The translations under genes and the position numbers were made by a program. A DNA stretch of 64,000 nucleotides from positions 40,556,581 to 40,620,580 of the forward strand of contig OX442314.1 of the NCBI GenBank assembly GCA_949358305.1, read 5' to 3'. This document shows positions 21,832-33,060 of this stretch, piece after piece. The stretch comes from Strigamia acuminata. Lineage: Eukaryota; Arthropoda; Chilopoda; Geophilomorpha; Linotaeniidae. The notes below the pieces were generated by a model. It did no database searches and was not told the DNA's origin. It saw nothing but the letters and a program-made list of their open reading frames with translations. Position 1 is the stretch's first letter. Each line of letters starts with the position of its first letter.

Positions 21832-22073
21832 TTTTTTAAAAAGAAAAGTTTTTTCGTGGAACGGCAAACGGCTCTTCTTGGTCGGCCAAAGTGTTGGCAA
21901 CTTGATCCTCGCAGTAAACAGTGCACCAGCCTCGTAATAACGACATCAGGAAAATCAGGAAAATTTTTGTGTAAATGTAAAATTTTTTACATTAAACTAC
22001 AAGAGCATGAAGATATTTGTACCATGTGCAAGCTGGTATGAGGATATATGAATCAAATGTTACTTTGAAATAT

Positions 22074-22422
22074 GCTTTTATTTTTTTAATTCAAGCCCGA
22101 TTGGCATGAGATTTTGTTTATACTTTCTTCAGATGTATCTATATAACCTGCTTAAAATTTCAAGGTTTAATTCAAACTAGATTTAATTTGAGGTCAATCC
22201 AAATATTTTATTTCTATCACTTTCACAGGAGTATGAGGATATATGGATTTGACTAGTATTTTCTATACTCTGGCTTATCATAAGAGTGTAACTTTTTTCT
22301 ATTGGCCGAGCCATTTTACTGGTGTAGTTATAGATAAAAGTAGACTTTGACCGGTATCGGTATCGGCTATCGGCCGATATTTCGGTATTCACTGATATCG
22401 GATCAGATATTTTTTTACACCG
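22074..22422. other. no gene; GATATATGR and TATCGG repeats
   Basis: AT-rich, with a repeated TATGAGGATATATG motif (22,037 and 22,232). A GGTATCGGTATCGGCTATCG cluster ends just before the LTR of element A and may be an old DNA-transposon end. Confidence 0.35.
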
Positions 22423-23034
22423 TGTCGTAACCTTGGTTCCGGTAAATAAACTTAACGCAATATCTTACTAATAACACCCTTTATTTCACACTTGTAATAA
22501 TACAATAATAATACTTAACAATGTGGTCTCGGATCCTTGTTGGCGGATACGATTTGTTGCTGCACGGCAGTCTTACACGTGGCTTCTGCTGTTGTCTAGG
22601 GTAATGGCGTCTGGCGAAACACGTGTTCGCAAACGCTTCGCTTCGATAGATATTACTATCGTAGTATTGCTACGATAAATATCTGTGACTGTGATTTATA
22701 GATGAATTTGGCAACGGGCATCGATCCTCTATCAATCCGGTAAAACGGCCTGACGGTGAGGTGGTGATGCTAATGTTGCTCTGGTATCTATAAAGTGGGG
22801 GTTTCCGGTCAGACACGGGTTTAAATACTGACTGGACCGGAAATGACGTATTCGCATAAATCCGGAGAATTATGCAAATTTACGACGTTGTCACGTCAGT
22901 CCCGCAGAAACGGTAAAACTAGTATAGCTAGTTTTCCCGCAATAATCTGACAATCTTTTTACTATCAATATTAAAATCACTATTTATTAGGTTATGATTA
23001 ATTAAAACACTCTTGTGACCTCGTGGTCACCACA
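22423..23034 (-). repeat. 3' LTR of element A
   Basis: It starts (minus) TGTGGTGACC right after a purine tract and ends CGACA, 612 bp. It contains GTATTTAAAC (TATA-like, minus) near 22,828 and AATAAA near 22,477. No second copy is in the window. Boundaries are set by the TGT...ACA ends and the purine tract. Confidence 0.7.
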
Positions 23035-23046
23035 CGTCCCCTCCTC
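23035..23046 (-). promoter_or_regulatory. polypurine tract of element A
   Basis: Minus strand GAGGAGGGGACG directly abuts the LTR. It would prime plus-strand DNA synthesis. Confidence 0.6.
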
Positions 23047-23106
23047 AGCAATGTTGTTGGGGATTTACAATAAAACAACAAACATTGCGAAAACTCAAAG
23101 TTGGAT

Positions 23107-26031
23107 TTAGTTCGCTTCTTTCTCAGATGATCCCTGGGGAACGTCCGGAGGCGGAGGTGGAGGTAATTCTTCGGTTACAGGTGGTTCAGCCATCTTCGAA
23201 GTTGCTGGTTTAGTGAGCGGCGGAGTAGAAGTAAGGCGTGACGAGCGATCGCTTGGGTCCTCGAATTCTCCAATAAAATATCGGTCGTGGCCGCCAACCG
23301 GCTCGTACGCTGCGCCAACTCGCTCGTGAATCCAAATACGCGAAAGGAAGGGAGCTAGGCCCTGATTCGTGTGGTGGATCTTCTGGGCCTCGGCTGGAGT
23401 CTTTGGGGCACGGTGGGCGCGTAACAGACGTTGGTGTTGAATGAAATCGACGCCCGGACCCGCTTCGAGAGTTCGTTCCATCCACACATAAAGCGAATGA
23501 CCATGATCGCTTGATTTCTTAATTTTGTCCTTCGTTCCCTGGGTCATTGTCAAGCTCGGATAATATGTCTTCAGATGTGCATCAATCGGAGGTAACGGCT
23601 TTGGCTCTATCTTTTTCTTGGGCCGCAGGATCTTCGGTTTTGTTTTCGTCTTTCGGACGACTGCTTTCGCGCCCTCGATCGGGACTAGTCCCTCGGGGAA
23701 CCTGATCGTCTCCGCTGGAGTGGCCGTCGGGGCTGTCTGGCTCACCGCAGTCTCAGGAAGAGGTTCGTTGGTTAGTACGACCGGTTCGCTTTGTGGTAAA
23801 GCCACAGCTCGGACTACTTGATACGATCGTTCTGGGTCGGTATCTTCCGTAATCAATTGCGCGCGAACCTGGATACAGGAAGGAACCAATTTTAGCCATC
23901 GCTCGACGAGAGCGGGAGGCAGCTGAAAACTTTCATGCGCGACGACCGCCCAGGCCGCCAGTGCTACACGGGCGTTTCTGAACGTAGACGCGGCCAGCAC
24001 AAGCGACATCATGTCGGTGATTACGACTGTCGTTCGGGCCATTCGTGACGGGTGATCCCGTCCAGGGCTGTTGGTGAACTCGATGGCTGCACCTCGGATA
24101 TTCGTTACTGCGGTCTGCATCGTTCTGGCTTGGTAGTCGTCGATGTCGGACACCATCTCTTTTGCTTGCTCGATCGTGGTTGTATCGAGGAACGACTGTA
24201 ATTCATACGCTGTTGGGTCAAACTGGGTTGTGGCTCGAGTGTCCGAAGACCTGTTATTGGGGGGTGGTCTTGAAGGCGTCTGATTGATTTCGTCGATTCT
24301 AACCACGGCAGCTTGTCTTGAGTTAATTAAAACTCGTTGAACGTCGGGTTCGGGCTCATTCTAAACAATCGGCGTTCTCGACGTGGAAATTTCGCTTCGC
24401 GTTTCTTCCGGTACGGCCGGGAAAATGGGTCCAAAACGATCTTGTCGTCGTTTGAGTTGGTCAAATGAACTCAGCGCTGTCGGGGCTCCGATGATCACAG
24501 TCTTACGGAATGCGCTGGGTAGACTAGAAGGTACGCTACTAACTGGTTTTGCTGGCGCCTTGATGAATGCGCTCGGTACCGATGTTACACTCATCTCGAT
24601 TGATTTGGTCGGTCGATAGACGGGTTTCGATTGTTCGTTCTTGACTTTCAGGACGGCTGCTACCATATCGGCTTCGGTGTAAAGTTTTTCTTGTTCGGGT
24701 ACGATCATCGGCTCTACCGATTGTTCGTGTTCGATTGTCATCGGCACTTCTTGACGAACTTCCACTTGCAAAGTTTCTACTTCATCGACTTCACGTGATT
24801 TTTCAAAGCGTCTCCATGTTTCTGCTCGTGGCCTCGATAACCTGAGGCATCCGCGTTGGTTTGGTCGATTTCTGGAGTAGCGGTATGTCTCGACTTCTCG
24901 TGGTCTCTCGACTCTGGGCTCTCGTCGCGGTGAGGGTTCTCGAGCGTGTCGGTAATAAACTCGAGGATGAGACTGCGATCGATCTTGCGTGTTGTACGAC
25001 GTGCTTGGCTGATCCAGGCGTCGTCGTTTGTTGTCGTGTGTGTTATTTAATAATTCGCTCGAGAGTCGCTTTTCCGCTTTCTGTCGCTTGCGCCCAAAGA
25101 TGCCCAGGTAGTGGAGCTGGTGCATTGCTTTCTGTGAGGTGATAAATCCGTGTTCGGGTCGCCAATTGGGAACGTCTGGTCTTTCTCCTCGAACCTGGCT
25201 TAACCAAGTTTTTATCTCATCTGTCGAATACCCTGCTGGTTTCAGTATTTTGAAGAGATCTCGATACGCCGTCCGTCTGACTTCGTTGTAATAGTCTCTG
25301 TGTATTTGTCGGCGTTCTTCGTCTGTAGCGGCGTTTTGCCACTTCTCGAGGACGGCCCACTCTTCGGGCTCGCTTGGATAGTCCTTTTCCAAAAACTTGT
25401 TTGGGAGCGGTGCTGGTGCGTCGTCGCGCTCTGGAATTTCAGTCCTCAGTGCGTCGCGCATCTTTTCTGGGAAGTAGTGTATCAGGGTCTCCTGACTTGC
25501 CCAAAATCGCGATCGGGCTCGGGATGAAGTGAGCCGAATTTTCCATGGTCCGGTGTCGACGTCGTCTTCTAACGCTCTTCGAAATGGGGTCGGAATTTCG
25601 CTTCTCCAGAGTGTACCCGAAGATACGTTTTGCGGATCGATGGGTCCCCACGTAAGTTGGTGTTCCGGCTGAGTAATGAATAATAAAAATTAGATTTTGT
25701 CACATTCCGAATTTGGATTCAAGATGGCGCCATGGTCGACCATGTGCTTTTTACACGTGTTGAATTTTTTAATAAAGGTTGTCGTAATTTTTTCGCATTG
25801 TTGAAATAAAGATGTTTTCTTTTTACGAATATTGTTTCACGTGTTTTTCGTGGTTTAGCCACGAATTAAATTCTTTGTTAATTTTACCTTTTCGTTACTA
25901 TCGGGCTTTTCCCGATTCTCTTCTGGTTCAACCTCGTCCCATCTTGCGGGATCGTTCCATTCGTCTTCGCTCGGGTCCCGATCCATTTCTTCCTCCTCGT
26001 TGTCGGGTGATTGCTTCCAGTTTCTTCGCAT
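23107..26031 (-). pseudogene. accessory ORF3 of element A (spliced, one nonsense codon)
   Basis: Exon 1 (26,031-25,888) encodes 48 residues, very acidic (DNEEEEMDRDPSEDEWNDP), and ends at an AAG|GTAAAA donor. Intron 25,887-25,669 is 219 nt and ends TTACTCAG. Exon 2 (25,668-23,107) joins in phase 0 and begins near LTWGPIDP. It aligns along its length with ORF3 of element B: TWGPxDP, QLHYLGI(F/L)G, a Pro/Ser-rich middle, and RLLRAHRAPKTPAEA, HTNQG and DRSS near the end. A single TAG at 24,361-24,363 interrupts the frame. There is no signal peptide or membrane helix, so it is not an envelope protein. Role unknown; it sits in the env position after pol. Confidence 0.7.
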
Positions 26032-26278
26032 TTCTTGATTTAATTTGTTGGTTGCGATTTTTGTCAAGCACCTGTTGTCGTCGTGACAGAACGCGGAGTG
26101 CAAAGTTGAAAGGGTAGTCAAGGTTAAGTATCTTGATTGGCTTTCGTATGTAATACGTAGTTGATTGTTGGAGTCTCCTTGCGATTGTTTTTGTCCCTAG
26201 GAGGTCGGGGTAATTACGTCATATTGTTTTGTCGTTTTTGATTGGTTATGCCAACCATTTTGGATTTTTCTTGCTTTA

Positions 26279-27690
26279 TCATGTCCTCCCGGTGATTTTA
26301 CCGTCCTTTATAAACGGGTTTGGTGCCTTTTTTCTTGTACTTTGTCGTGTTATAGGTTTCGGTATTTTACTTCTCGATCGTGTGAATCTTTTAGTAATCT
26401 CTATTTCTTTTTCAGGAGTTTTAGGAGTTTCTTCGTTAACTGCTGCTTCCTCCCCTCCTAAATTTCCATCTGGGGCGCTAGTTAGTTCGGCGCTGTCTGG
26501 AGTTACGTGAGTCGTATTTTCGTTCAAGTCTGAAACGGTGGCGACGTCGTCGAACATATCTCGTATTGTGGGCGATGGAGATGGCTGCGTTTGGTCCTCG
26601 GCCCATTCTTCTTGTGGAAATTCCGGCAAGTAAGGCGTCAGTTCTCGAGCGTGGATTGATCGAAAATTTACATTATCGGCCAAACGTTGCAGAGAAAATG
26701 CGTTCCCGCCGTGGGCTTTGGTAATTACGTATGGGCCGTCTCGTTTGTCGGCTAAGCCGGCATGAATCCCTTTATCTGCACTGGATAAAATGTGAGTGTC
26801 CTTCCATACGAGATCATTGATTTTGAAATTACAAAATTGTGTGTTCTTTTCAGACTTTTTCACTCGTTCGCGCATGTCAAACACATGTGACATCATGTGT
26901 TGGTAGGTTGCCGAAATCGCTTGCTCTAGTTGATGTACGTAGATGTGAGGATTTTTTGGATCGACTTTTCGAATTCCTTCTGGGATGCGTGGATCCCAGG
27001 GCACTCGTAGCTCTCGAGCGAAGTTGAGATAAGCCGGGGAAAAGCCGCGGTTTCTCGAAATGGTCGTTCGGATGCTAAATGCTATTTCTTTAAGGAACTC
27101 GTCCCACTTGGAATGTACGTCTGTGAAAATAGCAAGCGCATATTTTATGTCGCGGTTGAGGCGCTCCACGGGATTAGCCCGTGGGTTATACGTTGAAGTA
27201 AATGATGGTTGAATGTCGAATTGATTGCAGAAGTCCTTGTATAATCTTGATGCGAATTGTGGGCCATTATCGGAAATTAATTTCCGTGGGAAGCCAAAAT
27301 GTAACGCGACTTCGTAAAGGCACTGGATTATTTTCTGCTTAGTCGGGTGGGCCATCGGATACAATTCTGGCCATCCTGTTGCGACATCCATGATCACGAG
27401 TATGTATTTGTGGCTATTTGCACTCGTTATTTTAGGGCCCATAAGGTCCACGCTCCAACAATCAAAGGGAGCGAACGGTCCGAGTGATAAGTTCTCGTAG
27501 TTAGCCTTATTTCGAGGCTTGCAGGCTTGGCATCGTGGACAGTGTCGAATAAATCGTACGATGTCCCTTCTCATTTCGGGCCAATAGTATAGTTGACTGG
27601 CTCGATAGAGAGTTCTCGCCACGCCGGCGTGTCCGGCTAGAGGGTGGCCGTGTACCATCCACAGAATTTGTGTTCGAATTTTTCTCGGAA
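26279..27690 (-). pseudogene. integrase part of pol, element A
   Basis: The frame holds the His/Cys zinc site (HGHPLAGHAGVARTLYRASQ ... CPRCQACK) and the DDE core: Asp in SVDLMGP, Asp in SDNGPQF, Glu in NPVERLNRDIK. It ends with a GPY-type module (KRDGPYVITKAHGGNAF) and a basic tail; no chromodomain is seen. It would join element cDNA to the genome. It is out of frame with the upstream RT part because of a small deletion at about 27,691 (about 19 nt relative to element B). The downstream stop at 26,279 lies about 250 nt before the ORF3 start. Confidence 0.85.
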
Positions 27691-29556
27691 TTACGACTCT
27701 GTCAAGTCGTCCCGAAAGTTCGGATGGTATTTTAAAAGTAGGCCATCGTCTATTAGATAAGCGGATGCCTTAATTTTGAATTCTTCCCTGTGTTCTTCGC
27801 TGTAGACATCGCTAGGGAAAGTTTCGTTGGTCAAGTAGTCGTAGAATCTTTTACAGAAGGCGGTGTCGTTCTTCTGAGCTTCAATGAGCTCTTCGCGAGT
27901 AGGTGGGACACAGTTCGTGCCTTTACTCACGTGTGTAACGAAAGCTCGCACGAATTTATCTGAGATTCTGGGTTCGATGGATAAGTCGTAATTTGGTCTG
28001 GCATCTTTTGCCGATTGATACGCCCTCATCCAATATCCGACGTATTTTTCATCGGAAGATTCCAACTTTTCTTTCGGCAATTCATTCTGTTTTCTGAATT
28101 CCCACTTCCTGATCGGGGTGGGACAGTAAGCTATCCGAGAATCGTCGTCACCGTCGTCGTCTGGCTCGTCGGGTTCTGAGGCGGGAGCTCTAGAGAGCGC
28201 GTCGGCGACTGTGTTGTACTTCCCTGGTTTATACTCGATTTGTAAGTCGTAAGCCATGAGCTCTAATTGCCATCGAGCCATCCGACCCGAAGGTTCTTTA
28301 AGGCCCATGAACCACCTTAACGCTTGATGGTCAGTCTGAACGGTGAATTTTGTAAACTCGAGGTAAGGCCTGAATTTACGGACTGCCCAGACGATTGCCA
28401 AGCATTCGAGCTCGGTTGCTGAGTAATTTTTCTCGGCGGCTTGAATCTTCCGGCTGATGAAGATTGTGGGTACTTCTTGTTGGGTACCGTCGATTTCGTG
28501 CATCTGCATCAACGCAGTCCCCAATCCGATTTTACTTGCATCCGTATGTAAGATAAATTCGCGATTCAAGTCGGGAAGAGGGATGGTTTTGGTGTCGATT
28601 AGCATTTGTTTGATTTTGTCAAACGCTGCTTCGCAATGGTTGGTCCATTTAAATTTGATTTCGGGGTCCTTCGGTGGGTCCTCTTTTGGATTTATTTTCT
28701 GGACTGTTTTTAGAAGATCGGTGATCGGGGCCGCGACTTCCGCTAAATGTGGCAGGAGTCGGCCGAAGAAATTTACCATTCCTAAAAAACGTTGTACCCC
28801 TTTCACGTCCGTAAGTGCCGGAAAATCGGTGATCGCTCGCACTTTCTTTGGGTCTATGGATAAGCCATTGACTCCAACTTTGTATCCAAGAAACGCGAGT
28901 TCTTTTCGGCAAAACTGACTCTTTCCGGGGTGTACGTGGAGTCCAGCTTCGGCTAAACGACGTATTACTTCGTCGATGTGTCTGATGTGCTCGTCAAAGG
29001 TCTGGGAAACAATAATAATATCATCCAGATACGCCCAGGCGTACTTATGTAGCGCGTCGCCCAAAACCCTCTCGATTAATCGTTGAAATGTTGCCGGGGC
29101 ATTCACTAGCCCAAATGGCATGACATTAAACATCAATCGGCCCATCGGGGACCAGAAAGCGGTTTTTTCTTTGTCTTCGTCACGGAGTTCGACCTGCCAA
29201 TATCCTTTCGACAGATCCATCGTTGTTACCCATTTAAATGGGGCTAGTTCTCGAAGAATAGCTTCGATGGATGGCATCTGGACGGGGTCGATAACGGTAA
29301 TGGCGTTTAGAGGCCGATAATCGATACACAGTCTGGGTTCCGATCCTGCACGCATGACGAGCACGATTCTCATCGCATATTCTCCTAATGCCTCGGACAC
29401 TATCCCCTTGTCTAGCAAGTCTTGACAGATCGTCTTGACGATTTCGCGTTTTTGAGGGTTCATGCCCTTGAATGGAACTCGTACTGGCTTATCCGTACTT
29501 AATTCTATTTTGTGTTTTACGTAATTTGTCTTTCCCGGTTCTTTAGTCAGGATTTT
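27691..29556 (-). pseudogene. reverse transcriptase and RNase H of pol, element A
   Basis: RT blocks are complete: SEALGEYAMRIVLVMR, LCIDYRPLNAIT, TTMDLSKGYWQV, FGLVNAPATFQR and the active site YLDDIIIV, then FLGYKVGVNG. RNase H follows with HTDASKIGLG, SATELECLAIVWAVRKFRPY and TDHQALRW, ending DALSRAPA. These copy the RNA genome to DNA and remove the RNA strand. The frame is separated from the protease by a TGA at 29,557-29,559 and from integrase by a frameshifting deletion. Identity to element B is high in the catalytic blocks. Confidence 0.85.
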
Positions 29557-30588
29557 TCAATGTTTTTGTAGCATTTCTTCGAGTAATTTAGTCTGGGTTT
29601 CTCCTAGGTTTGCGTCCATGGCCAAATTGTGAACCAAATTGTCTTCTTGGAGTCGGGCGTTAAATGATTTAAAATCGTAATCTTGCACGAATTGCTTCAA
29701 ACTTCCGCCTTTCCATTCGTCCTCTTCGTCGTCCGAATCTAGGAGTTCGGCAGGTACTGTCATCAGTCGGGGGTCCCCGCGTTTATCGATATAGTTCCAG
29801 GACCTCGTTATGGGGTTTGGCTGGATCTCCATTATGGCCATGATGTCCATACCCAAGAGTAGGACCGTGTCGTAGGTTGGTAAAACGATGAAAGGATGGG
29901 TTATTACGCCGCCCTCCCATACGACTTTTGTTGTTAGTACCCCTACTGGACGCACTTCTCCAGCAGCGGTTTTTACGGCCACATTTTCGCTTATTCCCCG
30001 TAGTTTGTCGCGTTGTTTTTTGTCCAACGACTCGTATAGGTCTGAAGAGATAAAGGACCGGTCGGCTCCCGAATCTAACAAACCGATGAATTTTTTGTCA
30101 TTAAACTTGATTGTCAACATCGCGAGTGAGTCCTTCCTCTCTTTAGCTAAATTACAGTGTAAAATGCGTTTCTTTCGAGGTGGGGCCTCCTCGTAGGCGT
30201 GAGGTAATTCTTGGAATATTTCGGCTATTTTTTCGCCGTCTGCCGTATTAGTGGTTGGGCCACTATATTCGCGTCTTTCTGAGGTGAAGTAAGCCGTAGT
30301 GAAATAAGCGACCTTTTTCTGTAATTCTTTAATTTGTTTTTCTAACCAATTGGTGTTTATCCATTTGGCTTTTAATTCGTCTTCCGAACTTGAGTTGCTA
30401 ACCTCCTTATTATTTATTTCAATTTCTTTCAATTTTTTATTTTTTAATTCGAGTTTTAATTTGACTACTTCTTCCGTAATTACTTCGTTAATTGCCTGGT
30501 TAATTGTCGTATTCGTGGTCAAGTTTGGGGTTTGGTCTTCCGGGCGTGCAGACAGATTTATTATTTTTTCTCTGTCTGCTTTAACCAG
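29557..30588 (-). pseudogene. protease part of pol, element A
   Basis: This lies in the -1 frame relative to gag and is open from the slippery site. It holds an aspartic protease core, GLLDSGADRSFISSDLYES, with VLLLGMDIM as the C-terminal Gly-Leu block. The N-terminal part is Asn/Glu/Lys-rich and probably flexible. The product would cleave Gag and Pol. It ends in the nonsense TGA at 29,557. The ATG-less start is expected because entry is by frameshifting. Confidence 0.8.
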
Positions 30589-30594
30589 TTTTTT
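30548..30594 (-). promoter_or_regulatory. -1 ribosomal frameshift signal, element A gag-pol
   Basis: In the gag frame (minus), A AAA AAC lies at 30,594-30,588. After an 8-nt spacer, GCAGACAGA (30,579-30,571) pairs perfectly with TCTGTCTGC (30,556-30,548). The gag stop TAA (30,563-30,561) is in the loop. The protease frame is exactly -1 and open through the site. Confidence 0.75.
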
Positions 30595-33041
30595 GTCAGT
30601 TCTTCGAATTTAGCTGTTAGCTTTTCTAACAATGCGTCGTTTTTGGCGGCTTCCTTCTCTTCCTTTCTCTTCTTCCGTTTTGGGCAATCTCTTCTCCAGT
30701 GTCCCACCTCGTTACAGTAGTTACAAGGTTTTGTGGTGGAGTTATCTGTTTTCGGGTATGGTCGTCTCACGAACTCTTTTTTCTCGTAGGGTTTTTCGCT
30801 TTTTGGGTTGTGGTGCTCCGTTTTATTCGCGGTCTTCATTCGGGGTCGGTAGCTTGGGGCGATTTCTTTCCCCATGTTAGCGTGGAGAATCTCTTCTTCT
30901 TGTTGGCTGTCGCTGGTATCCCCTCCTGAGTTTTGCTCGGAGTTATTGTCTTCACTTTCCCTCCCTTCTTCGAGATTAGTTGCGTCGGAGTTTGCACTGG
31001 CTCTGTAAGCTTTTGGAGCCGGTATCGGGTTAGAAGTCGACTTGTCGCTGGGTTTCTTTGGTGGGGCCGCCTCTATGTCTCCGTTTAGGAACGTTCGCGA
31101 CCGGATTAATCGCCCTGCGTCGTTATTTCTGGCGTGGATTCGCTGTATGCGAAGTTGGACTAATTTTCTTTCTTCCGGTGTCAGAGCGTCTGTGTACCGG
31201 TCGTTTACTTCTTCGTGACGTTTATCGACAAATTTCAACAGTTGTTCGAAGCTGTCGGTTGTTGGAGCGTTCATGTCGCGAAGCACCTTTTTGGATGCCT
31301 CGCTCAATCCTTTATCAAAAATTAGTCGTTGAGCGTAAGCGTCCAGCGGAGTATACAGTTCATTGAACAGACTTTTAGCTCGTAGAAAATAGGCTCGTAG
31401 CTCTTCTCCGGTCGCCTGCTGCATGAGACTGACTCGTTGTCTAATCTCTTTTTGTGTCTCGCCATATTGCGTATTGAAGGCGACCACAAATTGCTCCCAA
31501 TACTTCAAGTTCGCCTCCACATACCATTCTCTCGCCTCTCCTACCAGCATTTCTGGCAGCCCCTTGACTACCATTTCGTCTGGTTCGGCTCCGAGTCTCG
31601 AGATGGTGAGTGCCACCTCATTTAGAAATTTATTTCCTGCCCTCCACGTACCGTCGAATTTCATCAGGCGCAGCTGGGGCCACTTGATGTTTCGGTCTTT
31701 GTTATCTAACGCCCAGCGGTCGGCTGAATATTTTCGGAGTAGGTTTTCGTTCTGTTCGTCTCGTTCATCCAAGTCTTGGTTTCGGCCGGTCCGTAAATCG
31801 GCACGTATGCGTTCTTCTATCATTCGGACTCGCTCTTCCAATATGGGGTCGGATTGGCTCTGACTCCCATAACTCGGTGAAATATTTCCGTTTTGAGGGA
31901 GGAATTGGTGGTTTTGCGAAGAATTCTGGTGTTGAGGAGAATTCTGATTAGTTAGAGCTGGCGAAGTCGCAGTCAGCTGTGTTCCGGGGGGAAAGGTCCC
32001 ATTCACGGCTGTTCCGCTCAGGATCCCGTTATTTTGTTTTATTAATATGGTTGATTTTCTTCCTCCGTATAGTTGCGAATTGACTTTCGCGGCTTCCTTA
32101 TCGGCGTCGTTAACGGTCCTGATCTTGGCTTTTGCTGCTTCGTTAGCTGCGTCAACGTTAGCTTTAACTGTTCGTATGTCATCGAGGCTTGGCATTGCCA
32201 ACCTATCTTGTCCTTGTTGATTCCGGATTTGATTACGCTGATTAATTAATCGTATCATTTCGGAATTTGGGTCGTTCGGCGTTTGACTGGTGTGGCCAGC
32301 TTTAGCGGCGAAAGATTGCGCGAATGCCCATGACTGTCTTCCTCGATTGTTCCGATTGTCTTGCTGGAAAGCCTCCAAAAATTCGTTCTGGATTTCGACT
32401 GGCTCGTCTACGATACTGGCCCATCCCTGGACGTGAATTCCTTTCGAGGTCATCGAATCGGCCTCGCTTTCGTTGTCCGCGTCGGAACCGGTTTGGGTCG
32501 AATCGTACGAGTCGGTTGTTTGGCCACCGGTCTTTTGGCGTTTGACGCTCCTTTTTCCCCGTCTGGCAGCTCGTTTTTCTGCTCGTTCCCTGGTTAGACG
32601 AAGTATCATTTCCATCTGGGCCAGGGGATCTCCATTTTCATCGAATGGTATTCCTTCCAACCGAGCGATTGTATAAGCTTCCAAACATTGATTGATTTGA
32701 GATCGCGTCGAATTATATCCGTGTTGAATGGTTACCCGATTGTGTTGAGCTCCGTCGTCTTGGTCAAATAGGCTAAACCCGTCTTGACTTTTGTCGGATT
32801 GGTTATCGTTTATCGGTGGGTTAGGCTCTACACTCTTCGGCGTTTTTTCAATCGGTGTTTTGCCGACGGCCGTTTTCTCGACGTTGCTCGGCGTCTTGGT
32901 AACTCGGTTTCTTTCTACGGGTTCCGGCGGCGTATTTAACTTCGGGCTGGCTAACGCTTCGGCTGCCGCCTTGGCTTTTTCCATGGCGGCTTTTCGGGCG
33001 CTTGCGGTCGAAGGTTTTCGGTTCTTATTGCTTTTCGTCAT
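30561..33041 (-). CDS. gag: gag of element A
   Basis: About 826 residues from the ATG at 33,041 (a non-ATG extension to 33,056 adds only five codons). The N-terminal half is Lys-, Ser- and Gln-rich and poorly ordered. A Retrotrans_gag-type capsid region follows (KFDGTWRAGNKFLNEV, AREWYVEANLKYWEQFVVAF, GEELRAYFLRAKSLFNELY). Near the C-terminus a zinc knuckle CNYCNEVGHWRRDC fits C-x2-C-x4-H-x4-C. Gag forms the particle and packages RNA. The frame is uninterrupted although pol and ORF3 are broken. The N-terminal Lys-rich arm is long compared with usual Gypsy Gag. Element B inserted 19 bp before the ATG. Confidence 0.85.
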   Translation of the reverse strand: MTKSNKNRKPSTASARKAAMEKAKAAAEALASPKLNTPPEPVERNRVTKTPSNVEKTAVGKTPIEKTPKSVEPNPPINDNQSDKSQDGFSLFDQDDGAQHNRVTIQHGYNSTRSQINQCLEAYTIARLEGIPFDENGDPLAQMEMILRLTRERAEKRAARRGKRSVKRQKTGGQTTDSYDSTQTGSDADNESEADSMTSKGIHVQGWASIVDEPVEIQNEFLEAFQQDNRNNRGRQSWAFAQSFAAKAGHTSQTPNDPNSEMIRLINQRNQIRNQQGQDRLAMPSLDDIRTVKANVDAANEAAKAKIRTVNDADKEAAKVNSQLYGGRKSTILIKQNNGILSGTAVNGTFPPGTQLTATSPALTNQNSPQHQNSSQNHQFLPQNGNISPSYGSQSQSDPILEERVRMIEERIRADLRTGRNQDLDERDEQNENLLRKYSADRWALDNKDRNIKWPQLRLMKFDGTWRAGNKFLNEVALTISRLGAEPDEMVVKGLPEMLVGEAREWYVEANLKYWEQFVVAFNTQYGETQKEIRQRVSLMQQATGEELRAYFLRAKSLFNELYTPLDAYAQRLIFDKGLSEASKKVLRDMNAPTTDSFEQLLKFVDKRHEEVNDRYTDALTPEERKLVQLRIQRIHARNNDAGRLIRSRTFLNGDIEAAPPKKPSDKSTSNPIPAPKAYRASANSDATNLEEGRESEDNNSEQNSGGDTSDSQQEEEILHANMGKEIAPSYRPRMKTANKTEHHNPKSEKPYEKKEFVRRPYPKTDNSTTKPCNYCNEVGHWRRDCPKRKKRKEEKEAAKNDALLEKLTAKFEELTKNWLKQTEKK

Positions 33042-33060
33042 TTTGATGGTTTGCAAAGTT

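Larger units (their letters stand above)
15433..22073. repeat. duplicated block, copy 1
   Basis: 15,433-21,052 matches 46,568-52,187 (offset 31,135), and 21,049-22,073 matches 62,976-64,000 (offset 41,927). The jump in offset is exactly the insertion of element C plus its 4-bp target duplication. The match begins at AGCTATGG inside exon 1 of the YqaJ pseudogene. The only base difference I noticed is A at 17,999 versus G at 49,134. The match is still running when the window ends. Confidence 0.9.
22423..33060 (-). mobile_element. Ty3/Gypsy element A, defective
   Basis: Minus-strand element: 3' LTR (22,423-23,034), accessory ORF3 (26,031-23,107), pol (30,594-26,279) and gag (33,041-30,561). Its leader is interrupted by element B at 33,060; after B only 13 bp of A (46,555-46,567) remain before the duplicated block begins. 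So the 5' LTR and primer site are missing. Inactivating changes: TGA in pol at 29,557, a frameshifting deletion at about 27,691, and TAG in ORF3 at 24,361. Gene order and protein sequence are like element B at moderate identity, so A and B are distinct families of one lineage. Confidence 0.9.
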
